NCBI GenBank assembly: GCA_029721435.1
Contig: CM056587.1
Coordinates: 17,802,667-17,866,666 of the forward strand
DNA length: 64,000 nt
DNA from: Gymnothorax reevesii
Lineage: Eukaryota > Chordata > Actinopteri > Anguilliformes > Muraenidae
Direction of reading: 5' to 3'
The notes under the pieces were generated by a model. That model was not told the DNA's origin, made no database searches, and saw only the letters and a program-made list of their open reading frames with translations. Both the position numbers and the translations under genes were made by a program. Below are positions 33,182 to 45,195 of this stretch, in pieces. Position 1 is the first letter of the stretch; every line of letters begins with the position of its first letter.

Positions 33182-35695
33182 CTGCCAGTCATCAGTCATT
33201 TACGATGACTAGAAAGTTTTAAAAATTTATCAAAAGCACATAGGAATTGAGGAATCAGTGCTACGGCACACTGTCAGGCCAGGCACAATTATAAATCACC
33301 AAAAAACTTGTTTATGGAACATATTTACAAGAGCAGTGATACTTCACATCAAACTAATGTACACGCTGTGCCACGCAGCAGGTCTGTAACTGAAGAACAG
33401 CCGCTTTGGTCGCCCTTGTTCAGTAATTGTACTCCAATGTGTTCTTGATGACAGCAGCATTCAAACCCTGAGTAAGTTCTGGGAAATCTCACCCAGCCAT
33501 CAGGCCATTTCACACCAGTTCCAGTGCCCACAGTCAGAAGAAGGCATCACCTGAAACTATAGTTCTAGCACTTCTAACAGTTTTTTGAAAGATTGGAATC
33601 AGTTACCTCTCACATAGGTCCATACATAAGACAAAGAAGCACAATCAAATCACAAAAAATATTGTCAACATAAATTCTTAAAAGCACTCAGAGAAGGAGA
33701 AATTTTCCAGGAACTTCAGAGCCCAACTGGAAATATAAGATCCAACTCGGCATCAAATAAAAAAATTTTAAAAATCAGCGCTAAGTTTTTACTTCCAGGT
33801 TTCTAATACTCAGTGCTTTCAGTTTACACCTTTTATACACATCTATAATTTATCAAGGTAAATCAGCTTTTTAAAGTGCGACTGAAGTTTTTCAGAGCGA
33901 GTTCAAACAGAGGTCGCACTGAATGCACCAGAAATAGGAACATTCGGAATATTCTGAATCAAGTTTTGGGGGCTGAGCCGAAGGCCAGCAGATCCAGGAA
34001 CGCGACTGAAGTTGGAGAAACTTCTTCAGTCGGAAAAGCCACGCGGGACTCCACTTCCCAAGGTGAGCGAGAAGTGGGAAAACACCCAGAGGACATCGGC
34101 GTATCTGAAGTTCTGCCTTTCAGGTGCCTCTCTTCCCCCTTCAGCAGACAGTACAGCTTAAACACTGCACTTTCTGAAGTGTGTTTCTCAGAGTTCAGCT
34201 CCTGTTCCTGTTCTTTCATTTACTGCAGTCGCAGCAAGACAGTTTTTCCTGGGGCATAAACTGTCCCTCCTCTTCCCTGCCAATTTGTGGTTCAGCTCAA
34301 ATGAGCGGTCTCTGCTTCGCATAATCCAACTCATATCAATTGCCAGGGAAAAGCAGACTGAATGCAGCAGTAACCTTGAAGGTACACTCCAGTTTGAGCA
34401 GGTAAAGCTCAGGGAAAGCTGGGTTGGATCTGAGTGTCTGGAAAACTGGCGATTTTTTTTTATTGCTAACTAGCAGGTCCACCTAGGACTAGTCAAACCA
34501 CTCTACAGGTAACTAAGGCCATGCGTAACGAAATGTAATGCGTGAGCCAGCAACTCTACATGACTGCAGAGAGGCAGAGACTAGCCAAATCGCATGGACG
34601 TGCAGTAAGTGCCGTGACACATTCCTCACGCACGTATCATTCATTCACCTGTTAATGCCAACTTTGCACAAAAGTTTCCCCCCCAAAAAGGTCCAAAGTC
34701 AGAATATTTTTTTTTTCATATTGTAGGACAGTGTCACAGACATTCTGCATCTGCTGGTTGCAGAGCTTCATCGAAGCAACATCACTCTTATATTGAGAGA
34801 AATATTGAAACCCAGGACACTAAGCTTTTATGGCCACAACATTACACAAAAAGGAAAATATTTAGGTCTTGTACAAAATTTTATACACATTTCCCTGTAA
34901 TTCAGCAGGACATATTTGGGATCATTGGAAACCTTGGCATCTCTGCTAGAGTTTAAAATAGGCCTGAAGTTCCAAAGGGTTGGATACAGCAGCCGCATTT
35001 GATGAACCCATACATGGGTCGGCAGGTTTTATGGGATAAAATTCTCTGTCCCTTCTGCCTCAGTAACCCTTCAGTCAGTTCGGACCAGACAGGATAGCCT
35101 TTTGTTTGTCATTCCTTGGACCACTGTCAGGAGGTACTCACCACTGCTGACTGGGATCTCCCCAGAAAGCTTGCAGTTTCAAATATGCTCTGACCTGCTC
35201 ACCTGTCCATGACGATCTGGCCCTTGTCAAAGTCACTCAGGTCCCAATTTTCCCACATCCAACACCTCAACTACGAAAACCAAATGTTCGCCCGCCATCT
35301 AACGTCTGTCTGCAGTGCGCCGTTGTTCCAAGATAATCAATGTTACATGCTTCATCCGAGAGGGGTTTTAATGTTTTAGCTCATCGGTGTATCTCAGAAT
35401 ATTATTCTTCCATGAACAAGCAGGAATATTCTAAAAACAAAGTAATCGGTGCTCACCATTATCCTTCGACTCTGATGTGGACCAACCTCCTTTAATTTTT
35501 TTATTTTTAGATCTCCACTTCAGCCCACATCTATTACTCAAATTTGTTTTGGTTCAATTGTGCTGAAGTACAAGTTTTAAGTGTTACAGAGGTATTGGGG
35601 ACTGCTGAACTTGAGGAACTGGGGTACAGGGGTACTATGGCACTGATGTAATCCCAACACAAAGTGTAGCGGTTGATGTTAACCTGAGCACTCAC
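33182..35695. other. Intron 2 of nck2, 5' part, no element recognised
   Basis: Ordinary intronic sequence next to the start-codon exon. The open frames at 33876-34259 (plus) and 33959-34219 (minus) show no known domain. A poly(T) run lies near 34710. Confidence 0.5.
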
Positions 35696-35921
35696 CCAGC
35701 GTGTCCTTTAAGTTCTTCACGAGAGACGCTTTCTTCAGGCTGTTCTTGCGCTCAACATAGTTGGACGGGACGTACCCAGTCCTGTTGGAGGCATTCCGAA
35801 CCCTCCACCAGGTCTTGGAGTCGTCCAGCAACCAGAGGCGTTCGTTTTTCCGAATGTCAAGTTCCTGGTCCTGCTGCGCCGTATAGTCCCACTTGGCGAT
35901 GACGATGACCTCCTCCGTCAT
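35696..35921 (-). CDS. nck2: NCK2 first coding exon (start codon, SH3-1)
   Basis: This exon encodes residues 1-75 plus the first base of Gly76, then a GTGAGT donor (35695-35690). It opens [20 protein letters not shown], essentially the NCK2 N-terminus; NCK1 opens differently (AKFDY rather than AKWDY). The SH3-1 domain covers about residues 3-58, with the AKWDY (ALYDY-equivalent) motif at 9-13, Trp38-Trp39, Pro52 and Tyr55. A basic linker with [18 protein letters not shown] follows. The chosen ATG (35921-35919) has A at -3 and gives the family N-terminus. A second ATG eight bases upstream is out of frame. Together with the two downstream exons this gives 389 residues. NCK2 is a cytoplasmic adaptor linking tyrosine-kinase signals to actin regulators. 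Fish often have two nck2 paralogues, and I cannot tell which this is. Confidence 0.96.
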
Positions 35922-35936
35922 CTTTCATGGATCCTT
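35922..35936 (-). other. nck2: 5' UTR segment and upstream acceptor of the nck2 start-codon exon
   Basis: On the minus strand, CTCTGTTCCAG ends at 35937 and is followed by 15 untranslated bases and then the ATG. The pyrimidine run and CAG make a good 3' splice site. The gene therefore has at least one more untranslated exon upstream (higher coordinates or beyond the window). The 15 bases contain an out-of-frame ATG at 35929-35927. Confidence 0.7.
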
Positions 35937-36669
35937 CTGGAACAGAGCACAGGGGGCGTCCGCGGTTACCAATCAATCACGTCAACAATTGATATAAGTT
36001 CATTTGGACACCCAACTGACCGTTCCGTCCTATTAAGTGTGATGCATTTTCCAACTTAATATTGATATAAAAAAAAATCAATAAAAACAACAATCAATAA
36101 AGTACTTTGTAATAAAAATGTAAAATTAAAAAGGAAAAAAAAAAAAACCTAAATTCAGACCAATTTCCGCCACCCACCCCAATGTCAAAACTGTTCCTTG
36201 TTCTCCTCTGATAGATTTTGCCAAAACAGTTGGACAATACTCATGCCATTAAAGCCTACTTGCGTATAAATGTGACTGCACCGAACTGAGTGAGCTGGTA
36301 TGAGATGTTTTCCATTTCTGTATCACAGTACAGTCTCATATCATTCACATGCTATGCTTTTGCATTAGCAATGCAGCACGACCTCAGGTGTAATGCTCAG
36401 TAAGCAACACGGAATGTACTGGAAACTGGGAAAAGAGCGAGTCAATGCCCTCCCTGAGAGCCTGCAGTGAGTTCATCCCCGGAGAAACACTTCAGTTCGG
36501 ACACAGAAACTGTTGTGACAGGATGTTTCCTGCAGGTCATCTGGACCGACAGCAGGGCAAACACAGGCCACGCCAGCTCTTCCCTTTAGCCTCACGCACT
36601 CTCTCCCTCCCTGCAGCTAAAGAGCTGAGATACGGCAGTATAGCAATGTCCATACTGAGACCCATCCAA

Positions 36670-36672
36670 GCG

Positions 36673-36711
<39 letters not shown>

Positions 36712-36721
36712 GCGCATGCGT

Positions 36722-36752
<31 letters not shown>
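36670..36752. repeat. Compound (CG)n/(CA)n microsatellite
   Basis: A short CG alternation, a long CA run, a GCACGCGCATGCGTACG bridge, then another CA run to 36752. The whole tract is alternating pyrimidine-purine. Confidence 0.95.
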
Positions 36753-36754
<2 letters not shown>

Positions 36755-36977
36755 TATGCAAGTGCACACACAGAGACGCGCGCTCTGTGCAAACATTCAC
36801 TCTGTGAAATTCCAACCATTCTCTCAATATTTTTCTCATTCATGCAACAGTATCGGCTGAGTGCTAAGCTTATGGAGTGAAGTATTTTATCGCAGAATGC
36901 CTAGCAACCATCACCGAGCCAACTGTGACCCACCCCAACGGGAGGGCTGCATGAGGTGGGTTGAACTTTGCCTTCCT

Positions 36978-36978
<1 letters not shown>

Positions 36979-37010
<32 letters not shown>

Positions 37011-37420
37011 CATGCACATGCACATGCACATGCACATGCACATGCACATAACACACACGCGCGTGTATACACAAATGTAAGCACACAATAACACACGCAC
37101 ATAACTCTCACAAACACACCCAAGCATACACTAACTCAAGCACAGACACGCACATAAACACACATACACGCGCGCAAGCACACACTAACTCACTCATACA
37201 TATACACATAACTCATACAAACACACAGGCAAGCATACACTAACTCACACATAGACACGCACATAACACATACGCAAACACACACTAACTCATACATACA
37301 CACGCTTACACATGCACATAACACACACGCCCACACACACATGCAAGCACACAATAACTCACGCATACACGCGCACTTAACTCACACACGCACACAGACG
37401 TGCACAGACACGTACAAGCT
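36979..37420. repeat. (CA)n, (CATGCA)n hexamer and degenerate CA-rich tract
   Basis: A pure CA run to about 37006, then seven tandem CATGCA-type hexamers to about 37049. After these come some 370 bases of ACACAC-rich sequence with recurring CATAACACACACGC and ACTAACTCA words. Confidence 0.9.
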
Positions 37421-39480
37421 CCAACAAGGGAACGCACAGATGTAGTCAACGCACTAGATCGCTCATGTCAAAGGCATTCTCAGAATGACAAACTTACCTG
37501 CACAAAGCGTCCATTGTTTAGGCAATGATGTCATATTTAAGGGACAGTGCACTCTAACACACCAACTATAACCAGCCCAGACAAGCCGCACAGTGGGAGC
37601 CTGGAATGCAGAGTATAGCTCCAGGCAAAGAAAGAAGAAATTCTGTCTTTACAGCAATGGAATCAGCACTTAAAAGATTCCTACTTCAAGCCCCAAATTT
37701 ATGGGCCATTTATCAAAGTCACAGAAAATAAACAGGATTGCAGAAGTATGGAGAACTTGTGGAGATCCCTGGGAAGAGGAACGTGCCCGTTTTGCTACTT
37801 GAAAAATGTCCTTCCATTTCCAAGACGGACGCCAATAGATAGCTGGGGCGAGCGCTTTGCTGTACCTCTTTTTAGTCATGGGTGTCATCATACTCACCAA
37901 GTAGTACAAATCAAAAACAAAGGATAGTACTCAGAGAGAGGTGGGGGAGATAAAAAAAAACAGATATGAAATATCTGGGGGAGATAAAATGGGCAACTGA
38001 AGCCCCAAACATCCCCTCATTTCTCTCCAGTCTTCTGAACTAATCCCCCAGCATCGCTCGTTTGAGGTTATTTATCTCCCGCCACGCTAAGCCGTTCAGG
38101 TTTACACAATTTAAGGCAGAAGAGGAGGTTTAGCAAAAACCTGGCAGCCAACTGATACATTAGCACGGCCAAGATGGGGAGAAAAAAAAAAACCCTCTTT
38201 AAAACTAAAATGTTATAGAGCTGCAATATACAAAGCTTTTTACAAAGCATACTGCGTAAAGCAAATCCTAGCCCCCATTATGACTAGGAAAAAAAGTAAA
38301 ATATAACTCATCTGTATTAATAGACATTTCATTTTTTTTTATTTTGGTTGTCAGATATCTGGCAGCGGCAGAGGCGACGGGAGCAGTCATTAAGATGATT
38401 ACACAGGCTGGTTTCAGCGAGCCAGACGATGCGGATTATAGCTGGCAGCTTACAGAGAGCAGGGATGAGAGGACTGTCCTGACAGCAATCTTCCCCAGAA
38501 CCATGCTGTGTCAGGCTTTCTCCCCCATTTTAACCTGACCAAACACCTGGCTTATGATCCTGAAGGCAGGTAAAAAGCCAAAAAACCGTGCCGAGCCCCG
38601 CAGATTCCGGAGGGTGCTCCGTGATCCCATCTGCAGAGCAGTTCGCTGCAACAGGACAGAAAACAAGCTTCGATGAAACAGGAGCAGGACCTGGCAACCA
38701 TTACTGCTGTACAGAAATGCTGAAATCACACCCCTTCAAAGACAGATTGAACAAACCCACTTTAAAAGTACATTTCCGCGCAAAAACTGAATTGGGGGGG
38801 GTCCTTGAGCCAAGAACCCTCTTCGTAAATATGATTTAATGCAGGGAATTTAGCAGAAAATGCTGCTAAGTGAGTGCTCTCCACAGCTCTGAATACAAAA
38901 TGCAGCCTTGCAGGGAATAGCAGGGAGAAATGGCAGCGTTCAGTTTGGCTACAAAGGCAGAAGACTGTTGAGAGTAAAGACAGAGACCCATTCAAATGGG
39001 AGTGAAGTAGGTCTACATGGGCTTTTAACACTGGGGGGAGGCGGTGTGACCAGCTGTTTTCATCTGTTAAAAGGCAGGGAGGGGGAGAGGGTGAGGGGAC
39101 GATGCGATTAGAGAACAGTTCTTTATCAGGAGCCGAGAGAGAACCCATTTCACATGGAGAGATGAAGCCCTGGTACATTAATCCTGTGCGCTCACGCACA
39201 TCTCACTGTCTGTTAATCTATGCGCACCTCTGCCTTTAAAACAAGCTCAGGCCTGATCTCCAATACACTTTTTCTTCACCAGCCCTGGACCATGTTCATC
39301 ACTTCAATCTGAGACAGCAGCACCTCTAGAGTATGAAAGAGGTACTGCAGTTTATTTTAATAAATGCTCATTAGTCAACAAAACCAGGTTGTTAGGACGT
39401 TTCCAGCGGCACAGTATGCATATTTTCTGCAAGCACAAAAACACAGGGCCCAACTCTCAATTCTTAACATGATCTGACAT

Positions 39481-39832
39481 ACGGCAGTTGGAGCAGCATA
39501 ATGCGATGTGCCAAGTTACAAGGACATCTTCACGTAATGAAATGCAACAGCGGTAATGTGGGTGGCTCAGGTGATGCAGCGATATAGTCAAGTTGGAGAA
39601 GTGCTGCACGGTAGCACTGCTGGCAATGCTGTACTTATGAAACAGCGGAGGAGCAGTGCTGTACTGTAACACTGCTGTCTACATTGTAAAGACAGAACAG
39701 CAGAGCAGCAGTGCTGTACTATAATGCTGCTGGCGATCCTGCAGAGAAAGTACAGCATACAGTCAGTGCTGGACTGCAGCGCTGCTGGTCATCCTGAACA
39801 GATGGAACAGTCTGAGCACTGCTGTGCTGACA
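39481..39832. repeat. Dispersed repeat copy 2 with a 55-bp tandem array
   Basis: The first part (39481-39610) matches 24590-24745 in order. It then runs into about four tandem units of 53-58 bp built on GCAGTGCTGTACTGTAACAC-TGCTG, at about 39597, 39650, 39705 and 39763. The array is absent from the copy at 24.6 kb. Confidence 0.65.
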
Positions 39833-40556
39833 CTCTGCATCTGAGCGCCAACACAAGCCTTACTGGCCAACACAAAGCAGGGCTTTATTAATCAGAGAGA
39901 CCTGGCCAGTCCACTGCCAAGTACGCCAGCAGGGGTTTTTCTCCAGGTGGGCGCGCGTGCGTGCTTTTTTATGCACGCAGGCGCAGTGTTTTGCCCTTTG
40001 CTCGAGATCAATGCCGCACCCAGCTGGTTTTCCACAGCGTTGAGCGATTTAAGCCCTGCGGAGTCTGACTGTGCGTTCCGATGAGCAGACGCATGGCTGG
40101 ATTCTCCAGCACACACTCTGGGTTCAGGAAAAAAGAGGGAAGCTGAATTATTGAACACCGTCTTTTCATGCACAAACCACTCGCCACGGTTTCCATGTTT
40201 ATGAAGGCTTTGTTTGCGCCGTAATGATCCATTCTTCCAGCCCAGCGAGCGTTCCCTCTTCTCTGTTCCAAATAGAAATTCAAAATCACACTTCAATATC
40301 CAACCCTCTGTTTAAAAACTGCTCCCACCTTGGGAAACAAGTCAAAACTCATCAGTTAGAAGCACCACTGACAAGAACGGAGGTATTTGCTGAAGAAGGT
40401 CCCCACAGAATTGAAATTTAGTGCATTTTATTACCTGAAAGCAGAACTACCGCACTGTAAAAATGCTACATTTAATCAAGGGTTCCATTTACTACAGTCT
40501 CTCTGTATACACAGAAACACACGCACGCGGGCGAACTCAAACGCCTTCTCCTCCCT
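39833..40556. other. No feature recognised
   Basis: Overlapping minus-strand open frames (39892-40296 and 40008-40289) have no recognisable domain. Confidence 0.5.
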
Positions 40557-42182
40557 CAGTGATGTTGATAGGTTTTCAACCAAGTGAGGTCCCGGGACCC
40601 ACAGGTGGCAATTTGAGTGGGTCCCTGGGAAATTCAATGGGTCCCAATGAAAATTATTTTTTTTTTCTCCATTTCTTAAATTGTAGTGTTAAACTCCTTT
40701 GATGGTGGTATGGCATGATATGGATGTAATTAACATACATATTCATGTATGTTCAAAATGTATCTGAAATTAAACAAATAAAATTCCAAATCTGAAAAGT
40801 TTATTGCAAAACAACTGTCACAGTGGCATGACATACAAAATTCAAATAAAATAGCATTTTTGTAGCAACATAAATAGCACCAAAATAAAATTTCTAAATT
40901 TCAAATGAAAACAAAATTGTGCCTGTAGTACCAAGAAAAATTATCAATGAAAGTGCTGATTCTAACACATAAACAAAACATTCTCATCACCATGACAGTC
41001 AACAAATAAACTGTCACCAATACCTTCCTGTCTGAACATCAACTAAATCAAATGAACTGAGTCAATCACTGTGAAACTTTTCGCACAAAAATTAAACTTA
41101 ACAAAATAAAAAGTCTGTTGAGACAGCAAGGTTTCTTTTGCTAGTTTCTGTGATTTTAAAAACGAGTTGTTGTTTACTATGGGCCGAATTCACAAAAGCA
41201 TTTTAGCGTGCGTAGAACAAACGCGTGTTAAAATGCCGTTGTTCGCGGACAGCTTAAGGATCGTTTTAACACCATTTCACATGAAGGGATCATCGCACGT
41301 TTAACTGCACGCGGATAACCTTGCGTCTAGCCCAGGCTCAGACTAAACAGGCGCGGACAAGTTATGACAACCTGCCATTGCATAATGGGCATTTCCAATT
41401 GTCGTTACCGGTAAATAACCTCATATGTAAGGATAGTTGCATTGTGGACACGCATTTCATACTGAGAAGTCGGCAAAGAAATCGTGGAGAGAATTTCTCT
41501 TCGCTTCAGAGAACGTCAATCTATCTATGCGTGTCCTGCGAACATAAGCACGATGCTGACGTCAGAGGCATCCTCGACGATCGTGGTGAGTTCTTACACT
41601 CGTCTGTGCGTTCAATTTGGTGAAGAGTAAAAATGTAGTTCGGACTTCACTCACGGTAGCCTTTTAGAAAATGTAAACGAGGATGTAAATGAAAAACATG
41701 GCCATGCAAAACCCCTCTAGATGAATAAGAAACTAAAGAAGGCGACTAATTCATGCATTCAGTTAATTTACCATTTCTTTTCATTTAGCAAGTCTTGCTC
41801 AAAATCTACCAGGCAACCAGAGGAAGGCAGGTCGGCGTCACTTATTTAGGTGCAAATCAATCTGTGGTAGTAGTTTTCGCAAGTTAAACATATCCTCACG
41901 AGCGTTAAAGCTTTCTTTTGTTATTTGACCGCAGGCGCTTAAAATATTTAGACGCACGCGGACAGTTGCTCCTCCTGAAACTGATTAAAATTAAACTCAT
42001 GCTAAACGCGCGAAAGTTATCCGAGTGTAAACCTTAAAAGGCTTTTGTGAAATCAGCCCAATGTATTGTTTTTCATGGGAAAAATGAGGTGCGTCCCTGA
42101 GACGCATGGATAGTGACTTTACAGCGTCCTCTCAGATTTTAATGCGTCAGAGACGCAGGACGCGTACCAAGCAACATCACTG
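40557..42182. mobile_element. hAT-like element bounded by CAGTGATGTTG ends
   Basis: The left end CAGTGATGTTGATAGG (40557) and the right end, on the opposite strand CAGTGATGTTGCTTGG (ending 42182), are short inverted repeats of the hAT type (CAGTG start). Palindromic words of the form GGGTCCC or GCGTC-GACGC recur inside both ends. The flanking 8-mers do not match well, so the boundaries are tentative. No transposase is readable; a second element (41181-42059) sits inside. Confidence 0.45.
41181..42059. mobile_element. Nested 0.88-kb inverted-repeat element
   Basis: The left end GGGCCGAATTCACAAAAGCA and the right end, on the opposite strand GGGCTGATTTCACAAAAGCC, are inverted repeats of about 25 bp. 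The interior is unusually rich in CpG (ACGCG, CGCGG and GCGTGCG words). The open frame at 41321-41623 has no known domain. The superfamily is unassigned. Confidence 0.65.
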
Positions 42183-43671
42183 CTTTCTCTCTATACTAAC
42201 ATAAAAAGGGAAATATGCCGCCATATCTCAAAAAGCGGAATGCCCCAACCAGCGCTCACTGCTAACCTCTATCAGTTTGTCTGCAGTAAAAAGACCTTCA
42301 GTAACTTCACCATTCAGTTGCAAAGACTAATGGGTAGAATTATCTGTCAAATTTAGAATTGATAGCATTAAGCTATTGTACATTCGATTGCAAACTAGGC
42401 ATTCGTCAGTTTGCCTTTAGAATATTCTGTACTCAGAGCACATGAAATGCCACAGAATTTGGTTTTGGGTTAATTAGTTTCCAAGGTTTATTCAGCAAAA
42501 AAGGTGCACAAGGCTGTACCATACTGTAAATATGGTCACTATTAAAGGGCGTTGCTGGGCACAATGCACAGTGAAGTGACATTGTAAGGTTGGCAATAAT
42601 CTGAATAAATTCAAAATATCTAAAACTTCCGCCGACTTCCATCTCGGGTTTAGGCATCATCATATGGTAAAAGGTGAAGTTACTGAAGACCACTAACACC
42701 TGATATCACAGGACAGCTGCTAGCACTCAACTATCTACCAGCATTGCCCAATTGATAATTCAGTTTCAAGAGGCTACTCAACTGGGTCCAAGTTCTTATC
42801 CATGAAATCAATTGGAACTTTACTTCCTACTATGATTTTTAGCACTTTTGAACTGGCTTATGCACTCTGTCGCTGAGGATTAGAGCACAATGTTCCAATG
42901 AAATGTCATCTCGGCGTGAAAGGACTAGTCCAGCTCCTCGGCCCACAGAGGCGCCTTGCCGGACTAGTTCATCGCGAGTACCGTTTTGCACCTCAGAGTG
43001 GCCAAACTGGATTCAGTGTGCAGTTCTAACAGTGCCTCGCAGGCTGAAACACGCCCCACAGGAATGCAGCACAGCAACATGGGAACCAACTCCGCCCACC
43101 TGCCCTCCGCATGCCTCTCAGACACAGCCTACGGTGCTGTGCAGGTAACGGAATATCGTCCAACACCTCCACCGTCAATCTTACAATGCTATATTACGCC
43201 CACAGCGCTACGACCATAGTGCAGTTTACACAATCCAGAATGGCATCTCTCCCACACTCACACACAGTGATACATTCTACACATCCTTACTGAAATTTCA
43301 GGTTTGGATGGCTACTTCGGGGTACAGTAACAAAATATCTCCATATTTGAGATTATGGGTTATCGAGCCATACTTGACACGAGCCCCTGTCTCAGCTGAA
43401 GAGAAGCAGCCTTAAAGAATGACGCGACCACCACAAAAGATGACAGAAAGATAACTTTCTTACAAAAAGAAAGTAGGCCCATCTAAGCAATGCCCAAAAA
43501 AATAAAAAAATTAAAAAAACATTCAATTACCATAAACAATGTTAGCAAGACGATTCAGGGCCTGAGGAGACGGGCTGAACCTAAGGGCCTAAATTCTGGG
43601 GCGAAATGTTTAGCATGAAGACAACACAGCTCATTATCCAAGCAAAAGCTTTCATTGCGCAGAATGGGGAC
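42183..43671. other. No feature recognised
   Basis: Single-copy-looking DNA. Short open frames at 42903-43148 and nearby have no recognisable domain. Confidence 0.5.
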
Positions 43672-43900
43672 ACGATGGCGCAGTGGTAAGCACATTAGCC
43701 TTGAGTCATAGTCAGGAGGTTCTGGATTTGAGCCCCAGTCAGCCAGGACCTCTCTGCGTGGAGTTTGCACGTGCTCCCCGTGTTCGTGTGGGTTTCCTCA
43801 GGGTACTCCAGTCCCTGCAAATATACTCCCACCATGACCCCAAACCAAGGCTCTGCCGAGAACTGGAGTTAGTCCCCGGGCGCTGCACTGTGATGGCCCA
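43672..43900 (+). repeat. tRNA-derived SINE-like repeat
   Basis: The head GATGGCGCAGTGGTAAGC fits an RNA polymerase III A box (TGGCGCAGTGG). GGTTCTGGATTTGAGCCCC, 35-40 bases further on, stands where a B box (GGTTCGANTCC) should be. The body has GTGGAGTTTGCACGTGCTCC and GTGTGGGTTTCCTCAGGGTA, the signature of a SINE-like family very common in fish. Confidence 0.75.
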
Positions 43901-44714
43901 CTGTTCCTTAGTAACTAGGGTGGGTCAAAAGCAGCAAACAAATTTACTCACGGGGTTCAAAAATATCTCCTCTTATTCTAAAAAAACTGTACGAACATAA
44001 GGGTAGATTCAGAATCAGGAGATAATGCTCTGTGATATGCACCCACACGGACAGGAAATGTCAGATGCATTACTCTGGAGGATCCCTTCCATAGCCAGGC
44101 AACGGGCACACAGATCACTAACGTCGTCTAAGACTCTGCTTACGTTTCCACCTCACTGGAGCAGAGGAGGCATATGAGCAAGACGCGACAGTACAGAGGC
44201 ACACGAGCGCGCCGTTTCAGAAGAGGGAGAGAGAGAGAAGCTCAGAACATGGGCCTGCAGCCGGGAGCAGCAGATGCATTGTGGGAGAGGAACAGCATGG
44301 GTTCTCAGCCTGGTAGCCCCACTTGAACCAAACGGCAAAAACTGGGCTTCATCTGCATTTCTGGTCAAATTTTTTTATATGGCTCTGAAAACTAGAGTCA
44401 CTACATCTGCATCAAAGACTTTTTAGACTTAATGAAACTTTATAACATCCCTGTTCTTCATCAATGGGAAAACTCACATCACCAGAGACACTTCATAGTA
44501 AAGCCAGTGACCCTCATGGAGAAACCTGCAGCTTTAGCACCAGAGATGATAGGAGGATCAGTGTGTGTGTGTGTGTGTGTGGAGGGGGCATGGTGTAGTT
44601 GTGTACTAGTTTCCAATGACTAAGGGCCACCCTCCTGAGACACATAAATAACCCAGAGAAGAGGGAACAATGGATGACTCAGTCACTCCCTCAACAACAT
44701 AACATTATGTTAAC
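43901..44714. other. No feature recognised
   Basis: The only clear feature is a short (GT)n run at 44562-44581. Open frames are short and have no domain. Confidence 0.5.
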
Positions 44715-45195
44715 TAGGGGTACAAGACTGAAATGAAACACCAGTTCACATTCTAAACATGTTGTATTCAAAGTTTCATCAAACCTGGTCAATATGTATG
44801 ACCGCTAGAGGCTACCGGTCTTTCAGATAGGTGTCTGTGGGTGAAGGAAAGTTAAACGTCACAAAATAGCCATTTTTCAGAAATCGTGAAAACCCATCAT
44901 TCATATGTTGAGACGTGGTACTAAGGTACCAAGTTTCAATTCTTTCTTAATATTGAACAGGTCTAAAATTGACAACTTTATTTTTTCAATATGACCATCC
45001 TGCCACGCCCAATTTTTGGGGAGGGGGGCTAAAATGCAAGGCCATGTAGTTTATGCGTTAGATGTTGAATGGCAAGTTTTGTCAAATTCGATCCATATTT
45101 GACTCCTAGAGGTTACAGGCTGCAGTGATTACAGACAGCAGACAACAGACAACGAACGACTTGAGTTTATACCATCTTAACTCAGCTGGTCAACA
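44715..45195. mobile_element. Degenerate miniature element ending in CTCAGCTGGTCAACAACC
   Basis: CAAAGTTTCATCAAACCTGG, GACCGCTAGAGGCTACCGG, and a second related segment (AAGTTTTGTCAAATTC, GACTCCTAGAGGTTACAGG) form two internal units about 310 bp apart. A GACAGCAGACAACAGACAAC run precedes the right end. The layout resembles 27867-28700. The left terminus was not found. Confidence 0.5.

Larger units (their letters stand above)
35937..39480. other. Upstream/intron 1 of nck2 with long CA-rich tracts
   Basis: No gene was recognised. The main content is a set of (CA)n and related tracts between 36670 and 37420. The long Cys/Val or His/Thr open frames over these tracts are artefacts of the dinucleotide repeat. 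Confidence 0.6.

Noticed and set aside
36445..37127. Cys/Val-rich and His/Thr-rich open frames on both strands
   Set aside because: They are readings of (CA)n/(GT)n microsatellites.
36979..37420. Possible CRISPR-like array because of regularly recurring short words
   Set aside because: The words are degenerate CA-repeat variants without constant spacers, and the DNA is vertebrate.
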